Source: Paenibacillus sp. JNUCC-31 (GTDB taxonomy: Bacteria > Bacillota > Bacilli > Paenibacillales > Paenibacillaceae). From it: a stretch of DNA of 64,000 nucleotides. The notes beneath the pieces were generated by a model, which made no database searches, was not told the origin of the DNA, and saw nothing but the letters and a program-made list of their open reading frames with translations. How positions within the stretch are numbered: the stretch's first letter is position 1; every line of letters begins with the position of its first letter. The position numbers and the translations under genes were made by a program. The DNA lies in the NCBI RefSeq assembly GCF_014844075.1, contig NZ_CP062165.1, positions 1 to 64,000 on the forward strand, written 5' to 3'. Shown in pieces: positions 17,369-28,600 of the stretch.

Positions 17369-19654
17369 TTATTTAATGATCTTCTCTGTTGGCTTCACCG
17401 CACTGTTGAGTTGTTGCAAAAGTAACTCAAGAGCCTCATCAGTGATCACACCGAATGCTAATAATGAGCGAAGAGGCATATATTTTGCCAATGCTGCAAG
17501 CATTGTAGAAGATACTTCATCGGATTGAGGCTCCGATTTTTGGGCTAGGCCCTCCATTTGGGCAAAGACTGGTGCTGTTTTTGGATTTGCCATCAGGTCA
17601 CCCATTGTCGTATTACGGTGAATAACAGGAACAGTTGTGGTAGTAGATTCAATAAATAGATTTGCTGTCAATGGAACATTACGCGAGGAACTTCCGATCC
17701 CTATTTCATACTCTCCTGAATCTGCATTCCAATCTTTTAAATCCATGTCATAATAAGCAAAGCTCCGTTTATCCAACGTAAACGATATAATTTGTTCTTC
17801 ATCAGGCTCAAGTGCTACCTTAACAAACCCTTTCAATTCTTTCTCGGGGCGTATAACTTTGAAAGCATTAGCCTTAACGTACAGTTGGATAATTTCCTTT
17901 CCATGACGCTTCCCGGTATTTTTGACTTTTAGGCTAACTTGAACGCTCTCTTGATCAGTTAAGATTCTTTTATCAATGTTAAGATCAGAATATTCAAAAT
18001 TCGTGTAGCTTAGCCCATAACCGAATGGAAAAAGTGGTTCGATGTCTTTCGCATCGTAGTAGCGATACCCGACAAAGATGCCTTCTCTATACTCCACGCG
18101 ATCGCCTTCTCCCGGGAAGTAGGGATGTGAGGGATTTTGCTTCAGAGTCATGGGAAAGGTTTCTGCTAGTTTCCCACTAGGATTGGCGTCACCGAAAAGC
18201 AGATCCGCAATAGCACCTCCTGCCGCTTGACCTCCCAAATAAGCCTCAAGAACAGACTTTACGTGCCTAATCCATGGCATGACCACTGGAGAACCGTTAC
18301 TAAGAACTACCACGATATTCGATTGTACAGAAGCTACGCGTTCGATCAATTCGATCTGGTTTTCTGGCAAATTTAAATGGGTTCGGTCATAACCTTCGGA
18401 TTCATAAGTATCCGGAAGTCCAAGGAAGAGTACCGCAGAATCAGATTGTTCTGCAATTTCAACAGCTTCGTTCAGTAACATTTCATCATTGTCATCAGAA
18501 CATTGGTCATAACCTTTCGCGTAAAGAATCTTGGCTCCGTCGCCAGCGGATTTTACGATTTCTTTCAGGGGGCTATCCATCTTCGTAGGGTTAATATGCG
18601 AGCTCCCTCCCCCTTGGTAGCGAATCTGCTCCGCCATGGCACCTATAACGGCAATTCGGGATTGCTTTGAGAGAGGAAGAAGTTGTTTCTCGTTTTTGAG
18701 CAAGACCATGGTCTCCCTCGCTGTTTCACGAGCTAGCGTATGATGTGCTTCTTGATCAATAACTACATTCAATTTTTTATTATCCGAAGCTTTGAAAATA
18801 ACCGTTAAAAGTTGTTTAACGGTGTGATCCAGTGTTTCTTGGGATAACTTCCCGTTCAGAACCGCATCAACGATAGACTTTTGACCGTATCCATTACTTG
18901 TAGGCATTTCTAGGTGCATGCCTGCCGCTAAGCTATTCACGGCATCATTAACCGCACCCCAATCGGAAACGACTAAGCCCTCATGCCCCCATTCCTCATT
19001 TAAAATTTTAGACAGTAACGCTTCATTCTCAGAGCAATATGTCCCATTTAATTGATTATAGGCAGACATAACCGTCCAAGGCTGAGCCTTTTTAACCGCC
19101 ATTTCGAATCCGGTTAGATAGATTTCCCTAAGCGTACGTTCATCCACCACAGCATCCGTTGTCATTCGGCGGTGTTCTTGGTTATTGACGGCAAAATGCT
19201 TCAAGGAAGTTCCAACGCCCTGACTTTGAACTCCAGAAATGTGAGCTGCCGCCATTTCACCGGTCAGGTAGGGATCTTCGGAGAAATATTCAAAATTTCG
19301 TCCACACAAAGGTGACCGTTTTATATTTGCACCAGGACCCAGCAAAATAGAAACACCTTCTGCCTGACTTTCTAAACCAAGAGCCTCACCTACTCTATGA
19401 ATTAAATCGCGATTCCAAGAGCTGGCAAGTCCTACCGCACTAGGAAAGCAAGTGGCAGGAACGCTCCCATTGACTCCTAAATGATCTACTTCTCCACTCT
19501 GTTTACGCAAGCCATGAGGTCCATCCGCCAACCATATAGACGGAATTCCCAACCGTTCGATTGCTTTTGTAGTCCAGAAGTCTTGTCCTGAGCACAGACC
19601 GGCCTTTTCTTCTAATGTCATTTCTGAAATTAGATTATCAAGATCTTTATACAT
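17369..19654 (-). CDS. GH3 beta-glucosidase (cytoplasmic)
   Basis: 761 residues with no signal peptide. Domain order is canonical: TIM barrel (about 1-300), alpha/beta sandwich (about 310-540), FnIII-like domain (about 580-660) and a short helical tail (about 690-750) seen in Firmicute enzymes. The nucleophile is D231 in VVSDWGA; the substrate-binding KHF and NNQE motifs are at about 152-160. It should hydrolyse beta-glucosides or short beta-glucans after import. The ribosome site is GGAGGG. A promoter nearly identical in layout to that of the permease operon at 52.6 kb lies 235-330 bp upstream, leaving a long leader of about 230 nt. Co-regulation with that importer is inferred. Confidence 0.9.
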   Translation of the reverse strand: MYKDLDNLISEMTLEEKAGLCSGQDFWTTKAIERLGIPSIWLADGPHGLRKQSGEVDHLGVNGSVPATCFPSAVGLASSWNRDLIHRVGEALGLESQAEGVSILLGPGANIKRSPLCGRNFEYFSEDPYLTGEMAAAHISGVQSQGVGTSLKHFAVNNQEHRRMTTDAVVDERTLREIYLTGFEMAVKKAQPWTVMSAYNQLNGTYCSENEALLSKILNEEWGHEGLVVSDWGAVNDAVNSLAAGMHLEMPTSNGYGQKSIVDAVLNGKLSQETLDHTVKQLLTVIFKASDNKKLNVVIDQEAHHTLARETARETMVLLKNEKQLLPLSKQSRIAVIGAMAEQIRYQGGGSSHINPTKMDSPLKEIVKSAGDGAKILYAKGYDQCSDDNDEMLLNEAVEIAEQSDSAVLFLGLPDTYESEGYDRTHLNLPENQIELIERVASVQSNIVVVLSNGSPVVMPWIRHVKSVLEAYLGGQAAGGAIADLLFGDANPSGKLAETFPMTLKQNPSHPYFPGEGDRVEYREGIFVGYRYYDAKDIEPLFPFGYGLSYTNFEYSDLNIDKRILTDQESVQVSLKVKNTGKRHGKEIIQLYVKANAFKVIRPEKELKGFVKVALEPDEEQIISFTLDKRSFAYYDMDLKDWNADSGEYEIGIGSSSRNVPLTANLFIESTTTTVPVIHRNTTMGDLMANPKTAPVFAQMEGLAQKSEPQSDEVSSTMLAALAKYMPLRSLLAFGVITDEALELLLQQLNSAVKPTEKIIK

Positions 19655-19824
19655 AGCTGAGCCCTCCTGATTGTGTTGTATATTTTATTTTCCCAGTACT
19701 GTGTTCTTAAATGTTCTTTTTAACCAACTTATTCTTATCGTAATACGACTGGTAGTGTCATCTAGCTAAAGTTACGATTGTCTGAATTTAGGATGATGAG
19801 AGATTTCTTTGTTGAATAATGGTC

Positions 19825-19851
19825 TCAATTCCCATATTTTGAAATATCCAT
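19825..19851 (-). other. Eight-codon leader ORF or truncated gene start under the shared promoter
   Basis: GGAGG is followed at 5 nt by ATG and the short frame MDISKYGN, then TGA. The ATG is 39 nt from the -10 box. At the related 52.6-kb locus the permease start codon is 36 nt from its -10 box. This tiny frame therefore sits where a permease gene starts in the sister locus: either a leftover start of a deleted gene or a leader peptide of the GH3 transcript. Confidence 0.4.
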
Positions 19852-19888
19852 ACGTACCTCCAATAGTTAAACTTATTTTATAGGTCTT

Positions 19889-19999
19889 TATTATAGAAGG
19901 TTGTAATAGCACCCGATATAACGGGTTACAAAGATAGATATCTCATTATTAAGTTCCAGCCTTGCTCGTATTGTAAACGGATACAAATCCCACTACAAT
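19889..19999. promoter_or_regulatory. Divergent control region shared in design with 52591-52695
   Basis: Leftward: -10 TATAAT (19895-19890), no good -35, then CGATATA (19914-19920) and the 22-bp block 19926-19947 (TTACAAAGAT, two bases, ATATCTCATT). This block differs from the 52.6-kb copy at 2 positions and lies at the same distance from the -10. Rightward: TTGTAA (19971-19976), 17 bp, TACAAT (19994-19999) precede the kinase gene, overlapped by a cre-like TGTAAACGGATACA (12 of 14 matches). The pattern suggests activator-dependent leftward and CcpA-sensitive rightward transcription. Confidence 0.6.
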
Positions 20000-20032
20000 T
20001 AAATAGGAGAATGAAGAAAAGGACCTGATGCC

Positions 20033-21712
20033 ATGTTTACACAATATCGAACTTTCATTCATGCATTGCTGTTAATTTTGATTTTCACTTTAATACTCAC
20101 TATTCTGTATACGTATACAGTTACTACAAGCATGTCCACTGTCAAAGAGGAACTCCAAACCAATAACTTGAATCGGTTACGAATCCTTGTAAATAACCTA
20201 GATAATAATGTTCAACAACTAAGTATGCTGAGTATAGCCATGGACACGGATTCCAAGCTGGCTCTATTATCTTCTATCGACGTAATGAACGACTACGAAA
20301 GAGACCGCCTGATACAAGATCTTATCGACAAAATGAATCTCCAGAGTTTCACCGAAGGCTGGAATAATCATATCTCTTTATACTCCCCAATAATAGATAA
20401 GTGGATTAACCCATCCACCAATCAAAAAGCACCTCCTACTAGTGATAATTTGAATCAATGGACGTTGGACCTGACTCATAGCTTATTTACTCTACGGAGA
20501 CCGCACGAGGGGTATACGATTGAAGTGACATTTCCACAAAACAATCTCCAGCATATGCTGGATTCAGCTAAAGTAGAAAATAATGACCCCTTTTTCTATC
20601 ATCCGGACTATCCGATAGTCACAAGCAGTTCGCCCAGCCCTAATAAGATTGAAGAATTAATCCACAAGCTCTCGATTCCTAGATTGTATGATCACAAAGA
20701 AGGAAGCGTGGAGATATCCATTGCAGAAGACAAATACATGGTCAATTTTTTTAAGTCGAGTACTTTGGGATGGTACTTAATTGACTATGTACCACTTGAT
20801 CAAGCGCTACAACCAATCATGAAGACACAACGTATCTTCTATGTGGTTTGTTTGATGCTGGTATTAGCCAGCGTAACCCATGCTTTATTTCTTTACCGTA
20901 AGGTTCAGATCCCGATTCTTACTTTACTTAAAGGAGTTCGTCATTTGAAAAAGGGTTCTTTCTCACACAGGATCGAGAAATCCAGTCTCAACGAATTCGA
21001 TATTTTATATCAAAACTTTAATGATATGGCTGAACAAATTGAGGAATTAATTGAAAAAGTCTACAAAGAAAAAATTATATCTAGAGAAGCTCAAGTGAAA
21101 CAATTACAAGCACAAATTAACCCGCATTTTCTTTATAATTGTTTGTTTTTCATTAATAATATGAACCGATTAGGAAATGAAGATGCCATCACGGCCATGA
21201 CGGAAAATCTAGCAGAATATTTTCGTTACACAACCAGGTTGAATGACCCTTTAACCACGCTCCAAAAAGAGCTGGCGGTCGTCCAAAACTATCTTAATAT
21301 CCAATGCTTAAGAATGACTCGTTTACGTTACGAAATTAATATACCCGATTCGATGAACCAACTTCTTGTGCCCAAACTTCTTATTCAACCATTAGTGGAG
21401 AACAGCTTGATCCATGGAATAGAAAAAAAACAAGCAGCCGGCATAGTACGAATCGAGTGCATAGAAAGTCAAAATCAGTACCGTCTTCTCTTAGATGATG
21501 ACGGAATCGGAATGACCAACGATGAAATTCAAGAATTGCTTTATCAAATCATGCAACCACTGACAGATACAATTGGTTGCGCTTTATGGAATATTCAGCA
21601 ACGTATGGACATCTTTTTTATGAAGCCAGCAGGGATCAATATAGATAAGAGTCCTCTCGGCGGTTTGCGTATCGAGTTGTATTGGCCTAAGGAGAACTTA
21701 TTGGAGGAATGA
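20033..21712 (+). CDS. YesM/LytS-type sensor histidine kinase
   Basis: 559 residues. Membrane segments lie at about 8-30 and 268-287 and enclose a roughly 235-residue extracellular domain. HAMP-like and coiled-coil regions follow (about 290-350), then the phosphoacceptor H365 in QINPHFLYN, and the ATPase domain with LIQPLVENSLIHGIE and DDDGIGM. The kinase core matches the other two YesM-like proteins here, but the sensor half is unlike them, implying a different ligand. The regulator gene starts 4 bp after its stop. It is divergent from the GH3 gene across the shared control region. Confidence 0.9.
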   Translation: MFTQYRTFIHALLLILIFTLILTILYTYTVTTSMSTVKEELQTNNLNRLRILVNNLDNNVQQLSMLSIAMDTDSKLALLSSIDVMNDYERDRLIQDLIDKMNLQSFTEGWNNHISLYSPIIDKWINPSTNQKAPPTSDNLNQWTLDLTHSLFTLRRPHEGYTIEVTFPQNNLQHMLDSAKVENNDPFFYHPDYPIVTSSSPSPNKIEELIHKLSIPRLYDHKEGSVEISIAEDKYMVNFFKSSTLGWYLIDYVPLDQALQPIMKTQRIFYVVCLMLVLASVTHALFLYRKVQIPILTLLKGVRHLKKGSFSHRIEKSSLNEFDILYQNFNDMAEQIEELIEKVYKEKIISREAQVKQLQAQINPHFLYNCLFFINNMNRLGNEDAITAMTENLAEYFRYTTRLNDPLTTLQKELAVVQNYLNIQCLRMTRLRYEINIPDSMNQLLVPKLLIQPLVENSLIHGIEKKQAAGIVRIECIESQNQYRLLLDDDGIGMTNDEIQELLYQIMQPLTDTIGCALWNIQQRMDIFFMKPAGINIDKSPLGGLRIELYWPKENLLEE

Positions 21713-21715
21713 CTT

Positions 21716-23317
21716 ATGTACCAGTTGTTGATCGTTGATGACGAAAGCTCGGTTGTCGAAAGCTTAACGTTGACCATCCCATGGGAGAAGTACGGGATCG
21801 AAAATATTTACAGTGCCTGCTCCGCCCAAGAAGCTCTGCAAATCGCCTCTAAACATTCCATTGATATCATGATTACGGACATTAGGATGCCAGAAATAGA
21901 TGGACTAGAACTCATTGAACGTATACAGCATTTTTCGCGTAAGATTCGTATCATCATTCTTTCGGGACACGACGAGTTCGATTACGCCAAAAAAGCTATG
22001 AAGCTCCAAGTATTAGACTATTTACTCAAACCTATCAATTTTGATGAACTTATTCATTCCGTACGTAAAGCTATCCAGGACATCGAGAATGAATGGAAAG
22101 AAATTAGTTCCCTAAATCGGATCCAACAAACTTTGCATGCGAATTTACCCCTTTTAAGAAGCCAATTATTAAATGATCTGTTAAACAACAAAAGTATTCC
22201 GAAGAATATTCTGGAGGAAAGGTTGAACACTGTTGGTGTATCATTCCGTTTGGACGATTCTTACCTCATGATGGTATTAAGAATGGAGGAGGACTTTTCA
22301 GGATATGAGCTACAATCCCTCTCGCTCCTTGAATATGCTATTACAAACATCGCAGAAGAAGTCTTTATAGAACTATTCGAGTTGTGGCACTGTATCACAG
22401 AGAAAGGTTATTTAGTATTTTTAGTTAAGAGCTCTGACCAGCAGGCACTTAAAATGGTAGATTCATTTGCTGTTAAGTTACAAAACCATGTTCAAAAGTA
22501 TTTAAAGGGATCACTATCTATTTGTCTTAGCAAACTCGGTCGGTTTCCCGATGGATTGCCTGCTTTGTATCTATCATCAGTCAACGCCATCAACCGTAAT
22601 ATTGGGCACAATAAGAGTTTCTTTTTGACTCTCGATCCAATAAATCAAGAGCCTCCACAGGAACGAATTCATAGTGAAATGCAAGCACCACCGCTACTCC
22701 CATTTCTATTGGATTCAGGTGATTGGGATGAAGTTTTAAGCAAGATAGACAGAATCCTATCCATAAAGGGCTCTTCGATCGAGTATACGCAGGATCAACT
22801 ATTTTCCATACTGCTCTACCTTTCCTCTTCGTTTTCTTTAGTATTTATCACAGAAAACAATGAACTAAATGAAGAACTTAACGAAGAATTAAATTTATTA
22901 CTTCAAAAAAAAGGACATCTTTCAAAGCAGCGCATTTACGACTGGGCCAAAAAAAACATTGAATGCCTAAAGCTCAGGGCTTTAGACAATATAAAAGATT
23001 CCCATAATCATATCGTAGCAAGGATACGGACATTTATCCAAAAAAAGCTTTCCACCGGAATTTCTATACAAGACGCCGCAAATCATGTAGGCATGCATCC
23101 TGTGTATTTGTCCAAAGTATACAAAACAGTGACAGATGAAACGATAGGAGATTATATTTATCGGATTCGAATGGAACGAGCGGTTCAGCTTCTGAAGAAT
23201 ACGGATATGAAAGTATCAGAAATTAGTGGACAGTTAGGCTACCTCGCTGTACCTCATTTCATTAAGATTTTTAAAAAGGAGTTCGGGACTACACCGCAAG
23301 ATTTCCGTAATCATTGA
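21716..23317 (+). CDS. YesN-type response regulator with AraC DNA-binding domain
   Basis: 533 residues. Receiver domain with D8/D9, phosphoacceptor D55 (IMITDIRMPE) and the Lys of LLKPIN; unassigned middle region (about 130-425); AraC double helix-turn-helix at the C-terminus (about 430-530). It forms an operon with the kinase. It is the best candidate to bind the conserved block upstream of both the GH3 gene and the 52.6-kb permease operon, because the latter locus has no regulator of its own. That assignment is inference. Confidence 0.9.
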   Translation: MYQLLIVDDESSVVESLTLTIPWEKYGIENIYSACSAQEALQIASKHSIDIMITDIRMPEIDGLELIERIQHFSRKIRIIILSGHDEFDYAKKAMKLQVLDYLLKPINFDELIHSVRKAIQDIENEWKEISSLNRIQQTLHANLPLLRSQLLNDLLNNKSIPKNILEERLNTVGVSFRLDDSYLMMVLRMEEDFSGYELQSLSLLEYAITNIAEEVFIELFELWHCITEKGYLVFLVKSSDQQALKMVDSFAVKLQNHVQKYLKGSLSICLSKLGRFPDGLPALYLSSVNAINRNIGHNKSFFLTLDPINQEPPQERIHSEMQAPPLLPFLLDSGDWDEVLSKIDRILSIKGSSIEYTQDQLFSILLYLSSSFSLVFITENNELNEELNEELNLLLQKKGHLSKQRIYDWAKKNIECLKLRALDNIKDSHNHIVARIRTFIQKKLSTGISIQDAANHVGMHPVYLSKVYKTVTDETIGDYIYRIRMERAVQLLKNTDMKVSEISGQLGYLAVPHFIKIFKKEFGTTPQDFRNH

Positions 23318-23661
23318 TTATAGTAAACAATATTTTTCAAATTCAAATCTTTTCGGGTTTGGGCTACTGGAAGACTCCAATAGCCCTCATTCCGTTTCCG
23401 GGCAGCTCCTTTTTAGATGAAGAATACAATACCTTTAGAATTGTTAAAAGAAATGAAGAAACCGTGCTTATTTGTGCTTATTACGCAAGTTTAGGATGAT
23501 CTCGTATCAGTCACAGAGCTTAAATAACAAGGAGCAGGAAGCTAATGTGATACAAGTTTGGAATTCGTTATTGATATTTGATTTGAGTTATTCCACGTTG
23601 ACTATTTCATTATTATACTCTTAGTGCAACGAGCAATATATCTTTATCGGGGGTGTCAAAA
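23318..23661 (+). other. Leader/intergenic region before binding protein A
   Basis: No convincing gene was found. A hairpin (GGGCTACTGGA / TCCAATAGCCC, about 23362-23387) follows the regulator gene but lacks a T tract. At 23529-23550 a strong AAGGAG is followed by ATG immediately closed by TGA, possibly a start-stop element or the trace of a lost gene. Confidence 0.35.
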
Positions 23662-25368
23662 GTGGGCAATAAAGCGAATGCGTTTTCATTGGTGCTTGCT
23701 ACGTCAATCTTGTTTGGGTTGCTTCTGGGTTGTAGCGCTGAAAACAACTCAAACAAAGCAGTAAGTGAAAGCCCAGAGAAAAAAACAAAAATTAATATTG
23801 TTAACGGAAAACTGGATCCACCTGTTACGCTAAATATAGTTCGTGGCGAAGATCCAACCATGGTGTTCAAAAACGGAGAAACGATCGATAACAATGTTCA
23901 CTACCGCTGGGCTAAAGAAGCCTTGGGGGTAGATATTAAAACCTTATGGACAGCGCCAATGACTGGTGATGCATACGACACCAAGCTTAAACTCTTGTTA
24001 TCATCAGGAGAACGTTTGCCAGATGTTTTCGTCGCCAATAGTGCTGATACAATCAATACGTACTTAAAATCAGGCAAAGTACTGAATGCAGGCGAAGCTT
24101 TTGAGAAATATGCATCTCCCACTTACAAAGCAGCGATGAATGAAGTACCTTCGGCATGGCTACCCTTCACGAAAGATGGACAGAAGCTTGCTTTACCCAT
24201 TATCAATGAAAATTTCGGGTCACAATCGGTGATGTGGATTCGCCAAGATTGGTTGGATAAGCTTAAATTGAAAGCGCCTACAACTATTGAAGAACTGGAA
24301 ATTGTTATGGACGCGTTTACCAATCAGGATCCGGACGGAAACGGGAAAAAAGATACGATTGCCTTGGACTATGTTACTAACGGAACGGAAATGCTTGGTT
24401 CCCCCATCGGTGACACTTCCTGGATTTTTGGAATGTTTGGAGCAATTCCGGAGAGATGGTATCCAGGAGAGGACGGCAAGCTGCAGTATGGTTCCATTCA
24501 ACCGGGGATCAAGAAAGCACTGGAAAAAATGAGAGAGTGGAAATCGAAGGGGTATCTACCGAGCGATATCGCACTCCACAATTTCAATACCATCGTACAA
24601 AATGTCGCTGCGGCGAAAGTTGGGATCGTTGGTGGACAAAATTGGCTCATGAATTATCCTGGTCCCATGATGTTACAAACTGACCCGAATGCCGAATTCC
24701 GACCCTATCCGCTTCCTGAGGGGATCGATGGGAAAAACATGCGCACAATCGGCAATGACTATAATGGTGCAATCTTAATCAGTAGGGATATATCGGAGGA
24801 ATCTCTCCAAGCGTTCTTCCACTATATGAACACGTTATATTCCATCTACGATAAACCCGATTTATCCTTGTTCGAAGGGTTTCAAGAAGGCTATGATTAT
24901 GCCATCAGAGATGGAAAGTTGACAACAAAGACAGAGGATATACCTGATGGGTATATATCTACGACAAAATATTTACTTCCCGGTACTCCCGTTTACCAAT
25001 CTAAAGTGAGAGAAATTAAAATGAAGTTTATTGAAGGAAAAAAAGAAACTGCTGAGGATCTCGCCGTTATGTTTACCGCTGGAATAAGTGGCATGGAAAG
25101 TCCTTTAGACAAATACAATTACGACGCATTAAGGGTAGTTTCAGAACAGCTTTCTGCAGACGTGCCACAATATTACCAAGGTCCGGCGACCCGAGTGATG
25201 ATTTCAAGGAACGAATTGCTTAGTAAAATGCAAATGGACACATATACCAAAATTATTTATGGGGAACAAGATCTTGACGCTTTCGATACCTTTGTAGAAA
25301 AGTGGAAATCCTCCGGTGGGGAAGAAATTACGGAAGAAGTCAACGAATGGTATGCAACCGTTAAGTAA
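23662..25368 (+). CDS. LplA-like oligosaccharide-binding lipoprotein A
   Basis: 568 residues from the GTG at 23662. This start is chosen because GGGGGTG precedes it and because it gives exactly the length and lipobox position (LLGC, Cys24) of paralogue B at 48892-50598. A GTG at 23653 is also in frame. The mature protein is a large type-1 binding protein. Its middle third is identical in DNA to protein B; the N-terminal signal and several patches near residues 330-460 differ. It follows the kinase/regulator pair but has no permease genes beside it, so it may hand substrate to the permeases at 50.7-52.6 kb or act as a sensor subunit. Confidence 0.85.
   Translation: MGNKANAFSLVLATSILFGLLLGCSAENNSNKAVSESPEKKTKINIVNGKLDPPVTLNIVRGEDPTMVFKNGETIDNNVHYRWAKEALGVDIKTLWTAPMTGDAYDTKLKLLLSSGERLPDVFVANSADTINTYLKSGKVLNAGEAFEKYASPTYKAAMNEVPSAWLPFTKDGQKLALPIINENFGSQSVMWIRQDWLDKLKLKAPTTIEELEIVMDAFTNQDPDGNGKKDTIALDYVTNGTEMLGSPIGDTSWIFGMFGAIPERWYPGEDGKLQYGSIQPGIKKALEKMREWKSKGYLPSDIALHNFNTIVQNVAAAKVGIVGGQNWLMNYPGPMMLQTDPNAEFRPYPLPEGIDGKNMRTIGNDYNGAILISRDISEESLQAFFHYMNTLYSIYDKPDLSLFEGFQEGYDYAIRDGKLTTKTEDIPDGYISTTKYLLPGTPVYQSKVREIKMKFIEGKKETAEDLAVMFTAGISGMESPLDKYNYDALRVVSEQLSADVPQYYQGPATRVMISRNELLSKMQMDTYTKIIYGEQDLDAFDTFVEKWKSSGGEEITEEVNEWYATVK
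23983..24578 (+). repeat. 596-bp tract identical to 49682-50277 in inverted orientation
   Basis: Read base by base against the reverse complement of 49682-50277, no difference was found. Mismatches bound the tract at 23982 and 24579. It lies within binding-protein gene A. The paralogues differ more outside it, which points to recent gene conversion rather than simple conservation. Confidence 0.85.
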
Positions 25369-25423
25369 CTGGCATCATAAGATTCCGTTCAGTGAGGGGA
25401 GCCTCTTTGATAATCAGCAACAA

Positions 25424-25455
25424 AACGACCGTTCTCCATGAACGGTCGTTTTTGT
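25424..25455. terminator. Bidirectional terminator between convergent genes
   Basis: AACGACCGTTC (25424-25434) and GAACGGTCGTT (25440-25450) form an 11-bp stem with a 5-nt loop followed by TTTG. It ends binding-protein gene A and probably also the minus-strand GH3 operon. A similar stem (AAAACGACCG/CGGTCGTTTT) follows the paralogue at 48814. Confidence 0.85.
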
Positions 25456-25637
25456 ATTCATTTATTTTGTTGATGAGTCTTTCACAAATCATTTTTTTTG
25501 GATGATGAATCCTTCCGGGTATTATCAATTTAAAAAAATTCTTTAAAGACCCTAGCATTACCGTTTAAGCTTGAATTATTGTGCTTCCCTTTAATGAAAT
25601 TGTCGCAGGAGACTTCAGCACACTTGCAACTGGTGCA

Positions 25638-28600
25638 TTACCGGATCAGTTGAATACTGTCAACTCGAATATCTTCTTTATTAAAAACGAGATACAAATC
25701 AGAAGCATTGCTACCCTTCGAAGATAAATCAGATTGAATTTCTGTATATCCTAATTCATGAAGAGTTGCACCGCTCTCATCAAAACTAGGTACCTTGTAA
25801 GTTACAGGGTGCGTTGCAGAAAATGACATTTGCGTCAAGGTATCCCCCTCAGGTGAACCGTGTTTGATCGTTACCGTGGATGTTTCATTTGTAGAAGCAA
25901 CTCTAAGTTTAATACCTTTTGCATGAGCCAAATCAACATTGGGAATGGCAACCCATGAATCACTTCCAGCAGACATTACTGCGTAGTATTCACCTAAATA
26001 AGATATAGTTCGTTCTTTAGACACTTCCCGATAAACCAAATTATTCCCAGCGAATGCGTGCTCCCAGACATTTTTTGCTGTGGAAAGGTCGAGTTTTTCG
26101 ATAGCTGAACCTTCTACCGTGATCTCTCTCTCTAGTTCAATTTCCTCAGAAGATTTACCAATCATGAGACTATAAACACCAGTTTCAACAACGTTTTTCT
26201 GGCTGTTCACATCCCATATTGTAAAGTTCTTGGGATCGACTAACAGGGTTACTGTACGCGTCTGACCGACAGGAACAGCTGCTTTTTCAAACGAGGCCAG
26301 CTTTTTCTTGGGTACAAATGTTCCATACTTGCTGGATTTATTTTTCAAATACAGCTGTACAACCTCTGAAGTATCTACGACCCCCGTATTCGTGACGTCC
26401 ACTTTTACACTAAAGCTTTCATTAGCATTTACTTTCAATGGTACCTGCAAATTATCATATTTAAATGTTGAATAACTGAGTCCATATCCAAACGGATAAG
26501 TAACATCAGCATTCGTATACATATAAGTCATTTTTGTGGCAATGGGGTCACCGTTATCCATGTCAATTGTATAACGTGATTCAACATCACTAAGGCTCAG
26601 TGTGCTCCCTTCCGGAATATTATAATTATTGATTTTTGGGAAGGAGGACATATCCTTGTACCAGGTACTGGCCAGGCGTCCTGTTGGAGCATAGTCACCA
26701 TACAATACATCTGTAAGAGCCTTGCCGTCATACTGACCGCCATAGGATTGGTACAATATGGCATCTACATTATCGTTATTCTGTATCTTTTCCATAGCTA
26801 CTGGATAATTTGAAGCAATGACAACAACCGTTTTCTTCCCTTTTGCCTTGAAGGCTTCAGCTGTATGTTCAACTAGTGTGTACATATCGCTTCCCATATC
26901 AAGGTATGCCCGGTCACTGCCTTCTCCTGAATTAATCTGTGGACTCGCACCAACAAATATAACCGCATAATCATTACGATCTGCCAACTGTGCCGCATTT
27001 GCTCCCGGTTGCTGCAAAACATGTTCTTTAAATACATATGGACTTTTATCACTTGCTTCTCTATATGTGTCTACTGGTGTATCAAATGTAACACGATTTC
27101 CAACACTCATATAAGCAGCACTGTTTTCGGCGACCTCAAAATCACCTAAGATCCCGCCACCCGTTGAAGACAAAGTCTTGTAAACAGTACCGTTTACAGA
27201 ACGATATGCACCTTCAGTAACCGTTGTATATCTGAATATGGAATCAATTGGACTGTTTATATCACCAGTAGCTTTTGGCTTATCTCCGTTAATGGTTACA
27301 TCACCGGTAGGGTTAGTTAATGGTCTAAACCAGAACGAAATCTCTTTAGACAAATACTTACCATTAGCTAAAGAGCAAAAACTGTATGCGTCTTGACCCC
27401 AGTCGATAACTGCAAATGCTTCATGATCGGATACATATTCACCAGACCCTGGAAGCCTATATTTATATACAGGATCTGCAACCGATTTTGGGGTTGCGCC
27501 TGTCGAAGCTAACCCATCCGTTGAACTCACGCTTGTAACCGTCAAAAACGTATTATCATGCATAGATTGTAAAGCAATAAGCTTTTCCCCAGAATCTACG
27601 GAAACATTGGCTGAGCCTAATACACTTTGGATCGCTGAAAGTCCTGTAAGGCCTGCTCCTTCAAGCTTCGGTGTATTGGCAGCGTAAAAGCCTTTAAGTC
27701 TCACATCTGCCATAGGTCCCACTACTGCAGCTTTCGTATTTTTCTGTAGTGGAAGGGTATTATTATTTTTAAGAAGTACGATTCCTTCATGTGCCGCTTG
27801 AAGTGCAACTCTCTGGTTTTCGACTGTATTTTCATTTTGTGGTTGTTTCAATAAATTAGTAAAAGGATAACCGATAGGATAACCCTGTTCATCCTTCTTA
27901 TTAAAGTAACCTATTCTAACCATCATTTCTAGGGTTGGGCGTACCGCCTCCTTTAGCATACTGGTATCAACCCCAAACAGCCCTCTAACATAGCCCTCCA
28001 AACTTTGGGCCTTATTCGCGCTCCCCGGACTCCCATCAAAAATGAATGTACCTTCGGAGGAGCCGATTTTGGCAAATAGCGCACTTTGATGCTGATTGTC
28101 AGGTATATAAGTTGTATCAAATCCGTTGCCCATGCCTGTAACCATTGGATGTGGCGAATTAAAGTCCGTAATCATTAGCGTACTGAAAGGATTAATCCTC
28201 TGAGCAAGCTTTATATCCGGCGAAATTGGGTTGGGAACACCGTTAGTCCTGCCATAAGAGGTCATAAAACCAACAATAGAACCATCTGTAAGTTGCTTCA
28301 AAAACGGGGGCAACGTATACTCATGCATTCCACGTGTGCTTATATAATAACTTCCCGTCATCCTGAACCATTCGGAAAAATAGTTCGGATAGTGTTTACT
28401 TTGGAGGGCTGCTTTCAGATAAAAATCATTCGTTTTATCATTATCTTTAACATTGACTCCACTTACTCCTGTAGCCCACTTACCAGCCATTTCACTCGTT
28501 AGAAAAGGATCTTCAGAAAAACCTTCTTCAAAACGACCAACGAGAGGGTTTATACGTATATCTGCAATGGCTGTCCATATAAGTATTTCGTTTATTTGAT

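Noticed and set aside
23314..23499. 61-codon plus-strand frame after the response regulator
   Set aside because: It begins within the stop region of the regulator gene, has no ribosome site, and overlaps a hairpin; composition not convincing.
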